Shown: positions 8,752-18,921 of the stretch, one piece after another
Layout of the letters: the number at the start of each line of letters is the position of its first letter
How positions within the stretch are numbered: position 1 is the first letter of the stretch
Assembly: GCA_009692505.1 (NCBI GenBank)
Contig: SHZC01000009.1
Location: 1 to 60,489 of the forward strand
Direction of reading: 5' to 3'
DNA: 60,489 nucleotides
Origin: Myxococcales bacterium
Lineage (GTDB): Bacteria > Myxococcota_A > Bradymonadia > UBA7976 > UBA1532
Position numbers and translations under genes: made by a program
Notes under the pieces: model-generated
Database searches by the model: none
What the model saw: only the letters and a program-made list of their open reading frames with translations
What the model was told of the DNA's origin: nothing

Positions 8752-11055
8752 GTGCGGCATGTCGTATTTGGATGGACACTCTCGCTCTCGCTCGCAGCCG
8801 CCTGCGTCGCGCCCCCGTCCGACGACTCCGGGTCCGCCGATGGGGCCCCGTCTCGTGACCGCTCGCTCGAGGATGCCCGACGGCTCTTTGGGGACGCCTC
8901 GACTCGGCCCTCGGAGGACGCGACCCTGGCCGACTCGGCCTCGCTCGCGGACAACGGCTTGGACGCAGACGACCTCGTCCCCGTCCAGGCCGATGCGTCC
9001 GCGCCCGTCGTCCCAGCCTGCCGCAACGGCGTCGATGATGACGGTGACGGTCGCACCGACCATCCCTCCGATCGCGGCTGCATGAACCCCGACGACGGCG
9101 AAGAGGCCGGCGAGCCCGCCTTGCCCGAGTGCATCGACGCGGTCGATCAAGACGGCGACGGCTTCATTGACCTCGATGATCCGGGCTGCTCGAGCGAAGG
9201 GGATCCTCGAGAGGGCGGAGACGCCGCCGTGACTCAATGTAATGACGGTCTCGATCAGGACGGAAACGGGCTCTTTGATTACCCCAACGATCCGGGCTGC
9301 ACGGCGGCCGGGGACGACGAAGAGTCCTCCGTTATCGGGAGCGCGTGCAGCAATGGCGACGACGACGACGCCGACGGCTTGATCGATCGGGCCGATCCGG
9401 GCTGCGCCTCGGCGGGTGACCGCAGCGAGGTTGACCCCCCGGTGGCGGGCGCGTGCAATAACGGCCTCGACGATGACGGCGACGGGGCGATGGACTTCCC
9501 CGGCGAGAGCGGCTGCGAGTCCCCCGGTGATCCGAGTGAGGCCGGCGCGTGTGGTCCGGGCCTCGAGCCCATCGATCTGGACGCCCACCTCCGCGACTCT
9601 CCGTTCTATGCCGGAGAGACGCCGGTCGAAGGGGGACGCTTCGTGGGGACATGCGGCGGTGGGGCCGGCGGTGAGCTCATCTTCGCCTACGACGTGAGCA
9701 GCCCGCTCGAGCGCGTCACGTTCAGCACGGAGGATCCGGCGACTACCGGGCCCGTGGTGATGTACATCCGACGCAACTGCTTGGCGGCCGCTGAGCTCGC
9801 CTGCAACCGCGGCAACGACGCCAACCCGGGGACCCATCTCACGGTCGAAGCACCTCCCCGCGGGCGGTATTTCATCTTCGTCGACGCCGGTCAGCGGGAC
9901 CAAGCCTCGCCGTTTCACCTCATCATCGACTCCGTGCCGACCCCGGCGTGCCGCAACGCGCTCGACGACGACTCCGACGGCGTGATCGACAACGCCGATC
10001 CGGGCTGCATCGAAGGGGAAGATCCCGAGGAGGCCGATCCCGACGTGGCCCCGGTCTGCTCCAACGGCCTCGACGACGACGAAGATGGACAGATCGACTT
10101 CGGCCCCGACGCCGACTGCGAGTTTGCCGGCGGTGACCGCGAGGTGCCGCTGTGCCCGGACGGCGTGCCGATGATCACCGTCGAACAGGCCGGCGGACGC
10201 TTCGAGCTGCCGCCGCCGCCCCCCGCGCCCGGGAACGCCGCTGGCTCCTGCGACGTCGGCTTCGGCGGAGAGGCGGTCTTGGTCATCAACCTGGACTCAC
10301 CGAGCGAGGTCACGGTCGAGATCATGGAAGCCGGGGTGCGCGCCCAGCTCGGGCTCTACGGTCGTCGGGACTGCGGCGACGCGGGCTCGGAGATCGCCTG
10401 TCGCGGCGGCGCAGGTGGAGGTCAGCTCCGCTTCCTCGATCTGCCGCGTGGCAAGTCGTTCGTCTTCGTCGAGCTCGGGTTCGTCAACCCCGCCCAGCCC
10501 AGGACGGCGGTCGTCACGATCGTCAGCATCCTCACCGAGTGCAACGACGAGCTGGACAACGACCGGGACGGCCTCGTCGATCGCTTGGATACCGGTTGCG
10601 AGGGCGGTCGGGACATGGCCGAGGACAACCCCATCGCCGTGCCCATCTGCGCCAACGGGCTCGACGACGACGCGGACGGCCGAGTCGACTATCCGGACGA
10701 TGCCCAATGCGATGCCGCGGGTGACCCCGAGGAGATGCAGGAGTGCCTCATCGGCGTGTTCGGCGGGGTCTGCGTCAACTGGCTGAGTGTGGCGTGCATT
10801 CCCGGCTCGGCGACAGCGATCTGCGCGATGGAGAACCGCGGTCGCATCCCCACGTATGCCGAGTTCATGGCCCTCGCCGGAGGGGGCGGCTGGGTTCGAC
10901 CCGATGGGAACTACCACACGGTCACGGTCGACCAGTACCCGGACTGCGGCGGGGCCATCGGCAATACCGGCATCCCCGGCTGGGGTCAGTTCAACCTCTT
11001 CAACTGCGGCGACGACGCGAACTACTGCAACCGCGCCGTCATGTGCGTGAGGTAG
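8752..11055 (+). CDS. Lipoprotein with nine Cys/Asp-rich repeats
   Basis: A 767-residue protein. The GTG start is chosen because a GGAGG lies 5 bases upstream and the signal peptide then ends in a lipobox (SLAAAC). It carries nine repeats of about 30 residues, each with the pattern C-N-G-x-D-D-D-x-D-G-x-x-D-x-x-D-P-G-C-x(4-6)-D-x-E: five in tandem, two after an intervening domain, two after a second such domain. The two intervening beta-rich domains (around 9550-9930 and 10150-10530) share ELxFAYD/VLVINLD-type strands and end in YFIFVDAG/SFVFVELG. The acidic loops suggest calcium binding and each repeat has two Cys. The C-terminus is Cys-rich with an unassigned domain. Surface structural or adhesive role is inference. 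Confidence 0.75.
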   Translation: MRHVVFGWTLSLSLAAACVAPPSDDSGSADGAPSRDRSLEDARRLFGDASTRPSEDATLADSASLADNGLDADDLVPVQADASAPVVPACRNGVDDDGDGRTDHPSDRGCMNPDDGEEAGEPALPECIDAVDQDGDGFIDLDDPGCSSEGDPREGGDAAVTQCNDGLDQDGNGLFDYPNDPGCTAAGDDEESSVIGSACSNGDDDDADGLIDRADPGCASAGDRSEVDPPVAGACNNGLDDDGDGAMDFPGESGCESPGDPSEAGACGPGLEPIDLDAHLRDSPFYAGETPVEGGRFVGTCGGGAGGELIFAYDVSSPLERVTFSTEDPATTGPVVMYIRRNCLAAAELACNRGNDANPGTHLTVEAPPRGRYFIFVDAGQRDQASPFHLIIDSVPTPACRNALDDDSDGVIDNADPGCIEGEDPEEADPDVAPVCSNGLDDDEDGQIDFGPDADCEFAGGDREVPLCPDGVPMITVEQAGGRFELPPPPPAPGNAAGSCDVGFGGEAVLVINLDSPSEVTVEIMEAGVRAQLGLYGRRDCGDAGSEIACRGGAGGGQLRFLDLPRGKSFVFVELGFVNPAQPRTAVVTIVSILTECNDELDNDRDGLVDRLDTGCEGGRDMAEDNPIAVPICANGLDDDADGRVDYPDDAQCDAAGDPEEMQECLIGVFGGVCVNWLSVACIPGSATAICAMENRGRIPTYAEFMALAGGGGWVRPDGNYHTVTVDQYPDCGGAIGNTGIPGWGQFNLFNCGDDANYCNRAVMCVR

Positions 11056-11061
11056 GGTCGG

Positions 11062-12594
11062 TCAGCGCGGGTCGGCCGAGGTCGGCCGCTTGAAGATGGC
11101 CGACAGGAGCATGTACGAGCCCGAGGCGACCAAGAAGCTGATGAACCAGGCGTACTTGAAGAGCGCGGACCAGTTGGGCGAGAGGCCCTCTACGAGCTTC
11201 ACATCCATGAGGAAGCCGGGCACACAGGGGGCCACGCCGAGGATGAGCGCGAGGACCGCCGCGGGGTTCGTGCCCCGGTAGCGACCGAGCGGGCGGTAGA
11301 GATCCGCGACGTCGAGGTGCGTGCGTCGGATGATCCAGTAGTCAACGATCATGATTCCGGCGATGGGCCCGAGCAGCGCCGAGTACCCCAACAGCCAGTT
11401 GAAGATGTAGACGTCCGGCGAGGCGAGCAGCTTCCACGGCATGATGACGATGCCGAGCACGCCCGTGATGAGCCCACCGATCTTGAACGTGATGTGTCGG
11501 GGCGCGAGGTTCGCGAAGTCGTTCGCCGGGCTGACGACGTTCGCCGCGATGTTCACCGAGAGCGTGGCGATGCCGAAGCTTACGAGCGCCAGGAACGCCA
11601 CGATGAAGCGCAGCGCCTCACCCTCGATCATGCCGGACTCGAGGATCTTCAAGACGAGGTGCACGGGGTCCCAGAGCTGTGAGACCGCGGTGCCCGGAAA
11701 GAGGACCAGCGCGGCGCTCGTCGTCATCACGCCCATGGCCGAGAAGAAGATCATCGTCGTCGGCAGGCCGAGCACCTGACCCAAGATCTGCTCGCGTTGT
11801 CCGCGGCCGTAGCGCGTGAAGTCGGGGATGTTGAGGGACAGCGTCGCCCAGAAGCCGATCATGGCCGTGAGCGAGGGCACAAAGACCGGCCAGAACTCGT
11901 TGAGCGTCGTGAACTTCGAGGGCTGATCGAGCATCGGCCCGAAGCCTCCGGCGCGATTGATCACCCAGGCGAGCAGGACGACCGCCACGACGAGCACGAG
12001 CGGCGCGGCCCAGTTCTCGAAGACCCGCACGGCGTTCATGCCCTTGAAGATGATCCAGATGTTCAGTGCCCAGAAGACCATGAACGTGATGGCGCTCGGC
12101 ACGTTGAGCCCCGGCAGCACGTTGACGTCCCCGCCCAAGAGCCCGAACGCCGGCCACAAGACGACGAGGAAGGCCTTGATCGCCTCACCGCCGATGTACG
12201 ACTGAATCCCGAACCAGCCGCAGGCGACGATGGCGCGCAGGACGGCGGCGATGTTGGTGCCCGAGGTGCCGAACGACGCCCGCGCAAAGACCGGGAAGGG
12301 GATGCCGTACTTCGCGCCGGGGTGTGAGTTGAGCAGGATCGGCACGAGCACGATGAGGTTGCCCAAGCCGATGGTCAGAAGCGCCTGCCACCAGTTCATG
12401 CCCACGGCGATGAGGCCCCCGGCGAGCATGTACGTCGGGATGCAGTGGGCCATCGAGATCCACAACGCCGCAAAGTTGTAGGTCGTCCAGGTCCGGTACT
12501 TTGGGGGGACCGGCGCGAGATCGACGCTAAAGAGCGGGCTGCGCTGGATGTCCTCTGGGAGGTGGGAGAAGTCGCTCGGCTTGAGATGTTCCAT
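11062..12594 (-). CDS. NCS1-family nucleobase/hydantoin:cation symporter
   Basis: A 510-residue integral membrane protein with about 12 hydrophobic segments. The N-terminus (SPLFSVDLAPVPPKYRTWT) and the first helix region NFAALWISMAHCIPTYMLAG are characteristic of nucleobase:cation symporter-1 proteins such as Mhp1 and PucI, followed by PFPVFARASFG and the GWFGIQSYIGG helix. The start MEHLKPSDFSHL is preferred over the longer frame, whose upstream part is arginine/cysteine-rich and unlike the family. Substrate (allantoin, hydantoin, uracil or similar) cannot be read from the sequence and no purine or pyrimidine catabolic gene adjoins. It lies 10 bases downstream of the MOSC gene and may be co-transcribed with it. 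Confidence 0.88.
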   Translation of the reverse strand: MEHLKPSDFSHLPEDIQRSPLFSVDLAPVPPKYRTWTTYNFAALWISMAHCIPTYMLAGGLIAVGMNWWQALLTIGLGNLIVLVPILLNSHPGAKYGIPFPVFARASFGTSGTNIAAVLRAIVACGWFGIQSYIGGEAIKAFLVVLWPAFGLLGGDVNVLPGLNVPSAITFMVFWALNIWIIFKGMNAVRVFENWAAPLVLVVAVVLLAWVINRAGGFGPMLDQPSKFTTLNEFWPVFVPSLTAMIGFWATLSLNIPDFTRYGRGQREQILGQVLGLPTTMIFFSAMGVMTTSAALVLFPGTAVSQLWDPVHLVLKILESGMIEGEALRFIVAFLALVSFGIATLSVNIAANVVSPANDFANLAPRHITFKIGGLITGVLGIVIMPWKLLASPDVYIFNWLLGYSALLGPIAGIMIVDYWIIRRTHLDVADLYRPLGRYRGTNPAAVLALILGVAPCVPGFLMDVKLVEGLSPNWSALFKYAWFISFLVASGSYMLLSAIFKRPTSADPR

Positions 12595-12604
12595 TCGCGC
12601 CGTC

Positions 12605-13255
12605 TTACACGGGTCGGGGCAGATCTCCAACGTGGGCGCCAAGGCGGCGCTTGCGCAGGTCGACCAGCCAGTCGGGGGCCACGAAGTCCAAGGCCTCGAG
12701 GGCCCGGTCAAAGGCCAGGCCTCCCTTCGCGTCGTAGAAATGGTGGTGCGCGTCCCGAACGGTCACCTGCGAGGTCGGCCGCTCCAAGAGCTCGATGGCG
12801 GTGTCGGCTTGAACAAAACCCGGCGAGACGACGCGCATCATGAAGCCGCATTGGCCGGTCCGAACAATCGTCTCCCGGAGCGGCGCGCCGCCCCATCGCT
12901 TGTCGAGGCGGGCGCAAGGCGCGCGTGGGCTCGTGACCTGAAGCCGCGCGCCGCCCACTCCCCAGATGTCGCCAAGGCAGACGGAGGACTCGTCAAGTCC
13001 CTTTACGGTCAGGTTCTCCCCGAACGCGCCCGGAGGCAGAGACTCCAGACCGAGCAGCGTTGCGAAGCCCTCATAGTGCGAGAGCGGAAAGACGCAGACC
13101 GCCCGCGAAGGCCCCCCATGAATCCGTCCATTGGCCGAGCGGTCGCCGATGAACCCCAAGGTGTCGAGCAGGAGCGGCCCGGTGACTGAATGCTTGAGGA
13201 TGGCGGTTGAAGGCGCGCCCTGCGGCAGTCCGATTTGAATCGAGGTCAGGTGCAT
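12605..13255 (-). CDS. MOSC-domain protein (YiiM-like)
   Basis: A 216-residue protein with the MOSC fold expected of YiiM-type molybdenum-cofactor-binding proteins. Seen: HGGPSRAV at 46-53, FGENLTVKGL at 78-87, GDIWGVGGARLQVTSPRAPC with the conserved Cys at residue 114, and the C-terminal helical extension typical of YiiM (about 165-216). The family reduces N-hydroxylated bases in Escherichia coli; the substrate here is not known. The adjacent NCS1 transporter gene makes a shared base-analogue theme possible but that is only suggestive. Confidence 0.82.
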   Translation of the reverse strand: MHLTSIQIGLPQGAPSTAILKHSVTGPLLLDTLGFIGDRSANGRIHGGPSRAVCVFPLSHYEGFATLLGLESLPPGAFGENLTVKGLDESSVCLGDIWGVGGARLQVTSPRAPCARLDKRWGGAPLRETIVRTGQCGFMMRVVSPGFVQADTAIELLERPTSQVTVRDAHHHFYDAKGGLAFDRALEALDFVAPDWLVDLRKRRLGAHVGDLPRPV

Positions 13256-13276
13256 GGGGGTTACCTCAGGCTGCCC

Positions 13277-14032
13277 TCAGAGAGGCGGCGGAGGCCCGCC
13301 TTCAACATGCGACCGAGCGATCCGGCGAAGATCGGGCGGGCCCTCGGAGGTCGAGAGCGCGGCGAGCAGCAGCGGTTTCGCCTCATCGATTCGGCTGAGC
13401 CTCATGTAGCTGATGCCGAGCAGGAGCTGGGCGACGGGCAGCTCCTTGTGCTCGCTGAGCACCTGCTCGAACAAGACCGCCGCCTCGGCTGAATGCGCGT
13501 CGTCGTGCTCGATCAAGGCGCGCTGCCACGTCACGAAGACGTTTTTTTGTTCCGTAGCGGCGAGCTGAGCGGCCCGAACCCGAGCATCGGCGGAACCGAG
13601 GGTCGAGCGCAGGATGGCGATGTGAAGCGCGTCGGCCGCCGTGCGCGCGAGCGGTGCCGTGGACGTCTTGAGCCGAGAGTAAAGCGGGTTGACCATCTTG
13701 AGCGTCATCGCCCCGGGCACCTCGGTCGACATCACGATCGACAGCGCGTGCGCCGTGTCGCGATGATCGCTCAGTTCCTCGATGAAGATGGGGCTGAGCG
13801 TGGCGCTGGCGAAGGGGAGGGCGCGCTCGTAACCCGCTTCACAGGCCGCGAAGTCCCAAGTGTCGCAGAGTTTCTCGGCCTGCTTCGCGATGAGCAATCC
13901 ACGCGCTTTGGCTTCGGCCCGCTGATGCTGAACATCGAGCGTCACATACCCATCCATCCCAGCGATGACCATGGTGAAGATGACCATGATCGAGAGGATG
14001 GAGAGCACCATGATGAGCAGGCGGGTGGGCAT
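13277..14032 (-). CDS. Membrane-anchored TPR-like protein
   Basis: A 251-residue protein with one N-terminal transmembrane segment (LLIMVLSILSIMVIFTMVIA) and a predominantly alpha-helical remainder. The last 60 residues resemble a tetratricopeptide pair (VLFEQVLSEHKELPVAQLLL, SYMRLSRIDEAKPLLLAAL). The start MPTRLLIM sits directly beside the stop of the upstream fadB gene, so it is probably the last gene of the fadA-fadB transcript or read through from it. No enzymatic motif was seen. Confidence 0.62.
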   Translation of the reverse strand: MPTRLLIMVLSILSIMVIFTMVIAGMDGYVTLDVQHQRAEAKARGLLIAKQAEKLCDTWDFAACEAGYERALPFASATLSPIFIEELSDHRDTAHALSIVMSTEVPGAMTLKMVNPLYSRLKTSTAPLARTAADALHIAILRSTLGSADARVRAAQLAATEQKNVFVTWQRALIEHDDAHSAEAAVLFEQVLSEHKELPVAQLLLGISYMRLSRIDEAKPLLLAALSTSEGPPDLRRIARSHVEGGPPPPL

Positions 14033-14033
14033 C

Positions 14034-16142
14034 TCAGGCGGCCTCGAAGAATCGCTCGCCGTTCGCGGCCATGTCCCGGAGCAGCTGGTTGGGCGCGTAT
14101 CGGGGTCCAAGCTCGGCGGCGAGGGCGTCGAGCTTCGAGACCACGTTTTTCAGCCCCACGCGATCAAGGTAGGCGAGCGGTCCGCCGGTGTTCGGCGCGA
14201 AGCCGACGCCGAAGATGGCCCCAATCTCGGCGTCACGCTTGCTGCGGAGGATGCCCTCCTCCAGACACTTCGCCGCCTCGAGGCCCTGAACGAGCATCAT
14301 GCGCGACTGAATGTACTCGAAGCTCGTCGCCGCGGGCCGCGCCTCGACGAACGCCCGAAGGCCGGACCAGAGGCGGCGCGGCTTCGTCTCGTAGTCGTAG
14401 AAGCCCTTGCCGGCGAGCTTGCCGGCGCGACCGATTTCGACAAGTCGCTTGACGAGATTGAGGCCGGGTTCGTCAATCTTCTTGCCCTCCCATCGCTCGC
14501 GGCTACCGACGGCGTGAACGGCCAGCGACAAGGACACCTCATCAAAGACCTTCAGCGGAGAGACGACCATGCCGGCCCTTCGAGCGGCGTACTCGACGAG
14601 CACCGGATCGTGCCCCTGCGCCACCATCTGCGCGGCCTCCATGATGTACGCCGAGAAGACGCGGGTCGTATAGAAGCCGTAGCCGTCGTTGACCACGATG
14701 GCGGTCTTCTTGATCTCGCGCACATAAGCCAGCGCCCGGGCCAGCGTGACCTCGCTCGTGGCCTTAGGCGTGATGACCTCGACGAGCGGCATCAGCTCGA
14801 CGGGCGAGAAGAAGTGGAGGCCGATGAAGTTCGCGGGCGTGTGCCAAGCCGTCGCCAGATCGGTGATGGGGATCGCCGAGGTGTTCGACGCCCAGATCGT
14901 GTCCTTGCCGACGACCGCCGCGACCTCTCGCGTGACCCTGTGCTTCAGATCGATGTCCTCGACGACGGCCTCGATGATCAGGTCGCACGGCGCGAGGTCA
15001 ACAACGTCCAGCGTGAACGTGACCCGCGCGCTGATGGCGTCGCGCTCGGCCTGCGGGGCGTGCTTGGCGCGCTTCGAGACTTGCTCGTCAAAGTGTGCCC
15101 GGCAGCGATCGAGGGCCTCTTGCCTGATGTCCTTGATCACCACCTTGAAGCCACGCTGCGCGCTGACGACGGCGATGCCCGCGCCCATCATGCCCGCTCC
15201 GAGCAGCCCGATAGTCGTAAATCCGGAATTCTCCGCGCGGGGCAGCCCCTCCTGCTTCTCGACGGCGTTCTTGTGAAACCAGAAGGTGCGGATCATGTCC
15301 TTCGCGTTGTCGCTCGTGGCGCGGGCGGCGAAGTAACGCGACTCAATCTGGAGGGCGGCGTCGAGGCCGACCTGCGTGCCCTCGTACACAGCCGAGATGA
15401 CCGCCTCGGCGGCCGGGAAGACGCCCGCGGTCTTCTTGGTGAGCATGGCGCCGCCGACTGCGAAGAGCTGCCGGCACTCATTGGTCTCCGGCTGCGGCCC
15501 GATGTACTTGAAGTCGCTCTTGTCCCAGGGCTGCTTGGCGTTCGGGGTCTTGGTGATGAACGCGACGGCGCTCGCGCGGAGGGCTTCTTCGGTGGAGACG
15601 AGCTCGTCCACGAGGCCGTTGGCTTGGGCGTTCAAGGCGCGCACGAGCTTGCCTTCGACGACCAACATGAGGGCCGCCTGAATCCCGATGAGTCGGGGGA
15701 GTCGCTGCGTGCCGCCCGCGCCGGGGATGAGCCCCAAGGAGACCTCAGGCAAGCCGAGCTGGATGTCCGCCCGGTCGAGCGCGACGCGATAGTGGCAGGA
15801 CAACGCCAGCTCATAACCGCCGCCGAGCGCCGAGCCGTTGAGGGCGCAGACGACAGGTTTGCCGCAGGTCTCGAGCTTGCGGAAGAGCGCGTTGAGCGAG
15901 CGGGTCACGTCGTAGACGGCCTGGGGCTCGCGGACCTTGTAGATGAAGTCGAGATCGGCCCCGACGCAGAAGTCCTTATGACCGCTCGTCAGGATGATCC
16001 CCTTCAGCCCGGTCGTGGCGAGCGCCTCGTCCAGGATGCGGTTGAGGCCTTCGCCGAAGCTCGGGTTGATCTTGTTGGCCCGCCCGTCCATCTGCATGAC
16101 GAGGGTGGCGATGCCGGTCGTGGAATCGAATTCGCAGCGCAT
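14034..16142 (-). CDS. fadB: Bifunctional enoyl-CoA hydratase / 3-hydroxyacyl-CoA dehydrogenase
   Basis: A 702-residue protein with the two-part layout of the FadB/FadJ alpha subunit of the beta-oxidation complex. The N-terminal crotonase part shows SALGGGYELALSC around residues 104-116 and the catalytic glutamates at about 111 and 133 (LPEVSLGLIPGAGG follows). The second part starts with the NAD-binding GAGMMGAGIAVVSAQRG near residue 316 and includes the SNTSAIPIT and FIGLHFFSPV motifs of 3-hydroxyacyl-CoA dehydrogenase. A GGGAG ribosome-binding site precedes the ATG. It follows the thiolase gene after 15 bases, which fits one transcript for the two beta-oxidation subunits. Confidence 0.93.
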   Translation of the reverse strand: MRCEFDSTTGIATLVMQMDGRANKINPSFGEGLNRILDEALATTGLKGIILTSGHKDFCVGADLDFIYKVREPQAVYDVTRSLNALFRKLETCGKPVVCALNGSALGGGYELALSCHYRVALDRADIQLGLPEVSLGLIPGAGGTQRLPRLIGIQAALMLVVEGKLVRALNAQANGLVDELVSTEEALRASAVAFITKTPNAKQPWDKSDFKYIGPQPETNECRQLFAVGGAMLTKKTAGVFPAAEAVISAVYEGTQVGLDAALQIESRYFAARATSDNAKDMIRTFWFHKNAVEKQEGLPRAENSGFTTIGLLGAGMMGAGIAVVSAQRGFKVVIKDIRQEALDRCRAHFDEQVSKRAKHAPQAERDAISARVTFTLDVVDLAPCDLIIEAVVEDIDLKHRVTREVAAVVGKDTIWASNTSAIPITDLATAWHTPANFIGLHFFSPVELMPLVEVITPKATSEVTLARALAYVREIKKTAIVVNDGYGFYTTRVFSAYIMEAAQMVAQGHDPVLVEYAARRAGMVVSPLKVFDEVSLSLAVHAVGSRERWEGKKIDEPGLNLVKRLVEIGRAGKLAGKGFYDYETKPRRLWSGLRAFVEARPAATSFEYIQSRMMLVQGLEAAKCLEEGILRSKRDAEIGAIFGVGFAPNTGGPLAYLDRVGLKNVVSKLDALAAELGPRYAPNQLLRDMAANGERFFEAA

Positions 16143-16157
16143 AGATGCTCCCTGACC

Positions 16158-17375
<1,218 letters not shown>

Positions 17376-17434
17376 GGGCTGCTCCTGGCTGAAGGTGAGG
17401 CGAAAGTGCTGAGCTTGCGAAGGAAGGCGCGCGG

Positions 17435-17463
17435 ATCGTGGTGAGCGGTCATGCCCTTGTCAA
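17435..17463 (-). promoter_or_regulatory. Probable sigma70-type promoter for fadA-fadB
   Basis: Read on the minus strand: a perfect -35 TTGACA, 17 bases, then CACGAT (3 of 6 matches to TATAAT). It lies 60-90 bases upstream of the thiolase GTG. The -10 match is weak. Confidence 0.45.
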
Positions 17464-17722
17464 GCGGGGGAAGGGGGGGCCGGGCAGGCGATGTTGCAGG
17501 CGTTCGTCGATGGACGGCGCGAGCAGGCCGGGGCCTTTCCAGATCAAGAGCGCCCAAGGCGACGATCGTCCGGGAAGGCAGGAAATCGAGCTGGAACAGA
17601 TCCGTTCCAAGCGAGTGTGGGTGGTCGACGAGCGGAGCGCAGGCCAGAGTACGCCCGCATCCCCTCCAACTCGCTCAGGCCCTTCGCGATGATCTTCTTC
17701 GGTGATTCGTACTTGACCGCGT
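17464..17722 (-). other. Non-coding stretch with a possible gene remnant
   Basis: The gap of about 350 bases between fadA and the DUF1016 pseudogene holds the fadA promoter-like site and, directly after the pseudogene's stop on the same strand, a short open piece reading KKIIAKGLSELEGMRAYSGL before coding character is lost. It looks like the leftover end of a neighbouring gene of the same module, but I cannot name the family. No complete gene is visible. Confidence 0.3.
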
Positions 17723-18777
17723 CTATTCGCCGATCTCCCCGAACTCCCGCTCAATCTGCTCGATGCTCGACAGGCTCGCTTCGAGGTCCTTCGGCAACGC
17801 TTCGACCAGCTGATACTCGGCCTCGCCCATCGGGCTGTTCGTCGTCCTGAGCGCGTACTCAGCGACCACGCGATCCTTGGTCTTCCACAGTAAGAGGCCA
17901 ATCGTCGGTGCGTCTTCCGGTGCTTTCATCTGTGCATCCACGGCAGCGAGAGAGAAGCCAAGCTTGCCCGTGTGTTCGGGCTTGAAGTCGGTCGCCTTGA
18001 GCTCGATTACGACGTCGCCGCGCAGCTTCAGGTGATAGAAGAGCAGGTCGATGAAGAACTCGTCGCCGCCCACGGTGAGCAGCACCTGCCGTCCGACGAA
18101 GGCGAACCCCGCGCCCAACTCGAGCAGGAATTGGGTGACGTTTCTAACGAGTTCCGTTTCGATCTGACGTTCGCTCGCCTCCGAGCCGATGCCCAGGAAG
18201 TCGAAACGATAGGGTTCTTCAGCGTCTCCCGCGCGAGGTCCGACTGGGGCTTCGGGAGTTGAACCTCGAAGTTCGTGAGTGGCTTGCCCTGACGCTCGAC
18301 GGTGCCGAGTTCGATGTGGTGAGCGAGGACGCTGCGTGACCAGCCGTACGCAAGGGTGGCCTGTGCGTACGCGAGCCGACGCTCGATCGTTTTCAGCTTG
18401 GTCAAGAGGACCACGTTGTGCCCCCAGGGCAATTCGCCAACAGGCTGTTGGCGATTCCGAAACTCGGGCCAAGACTCCGCAAAGCCGCGCATATACTTGA
18501 GATTCGGGGGGGAGAACCCCTTCATCTCCGGAAAGGCGGCACGGAGATCCGCGGATACGTGGTCCATAATTCCGCTCCCCCAGCCCTGGCTGGCCCGGCG
18601 CCCCAAGAGGTCACTCCCGACTGGCCAGTCGAGCGACAGCAGCTCTCGCTTCACCGCCAGGGCGGACCGCTGCTGCGCGGCATGCACGCGCGCCTTCAGG
18701 TGGGCGAGCCACTCGGCGTACCCCTCCGGGCGCGCTCCCAGTCCGGGCTCCGGCTTCCTTTCGAGTGACCTCTTCAC
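17723..18777 (-). pseudogene. DUF1016/YhcG-type PD-(D/E)XK nuclease-like gene, frameshifted
   Basis: Two overlapping frames together make one protein of about 350 residues. The N-terminal half (GTG start at 18777, with an AGGGGG upstream) contains WGSGIMDHVSADLRAAFPEM and PWGHNVVLLTKL, typical of the DUF1016 N-terminal domain. The C-terminal half reads FDFLGIGSEASERQIE then LELGAGFAFVGRQ, FFIDLLFYHLKLR and VVIELKATDFKPEHTGKLGF, the PD-(D/E)XK nuclease core. They join only if one base is restored near 18211 (in the ETLKNP-YRFDFLG region). The GTG overlaps the stop of an upstream tail reading EAEIAKDLSELRGML, so a coupled gene once preceded it. Either true decay or a single sequencing error. 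Confidence 0.75.
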
Positions 18778-18862
18778 AGCATCCCCCTTAGTTCGCTCAG
18801 GTCTTTCGCGATCTCCGCCTCCAACACCCGCCCCTCCGTCAGACCCGCCGTCAGACGTCCGT

Positions 18863-18891
18863 TTGACTTCCTCGACGCGCGGGGCTAATTA
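18863..18891 (+). promoter_or_regulatory. Possible promoter for the peptidyl-prolyl isomerase gene
   Basis: TTGACT (5 of 6 to the -35 consensus), 17 bases, then TAATTA, about 30 bases before the start codon. A clear AAGGAG follows at the expected distance from the ATG at 18922. The -10 match is weak. Confidence 0.45.
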
Positions 18892-18921
18892 GGGCCGCTT
18901 TTTTTACCCAAGGAGAAATCG

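Noticed and set aside
8215..9918. A 567-codon minus-strand frame
   Set aside because: Antisense to two lipoprotein genes with signal peptides and regular repeats; no domain pattern of its own.
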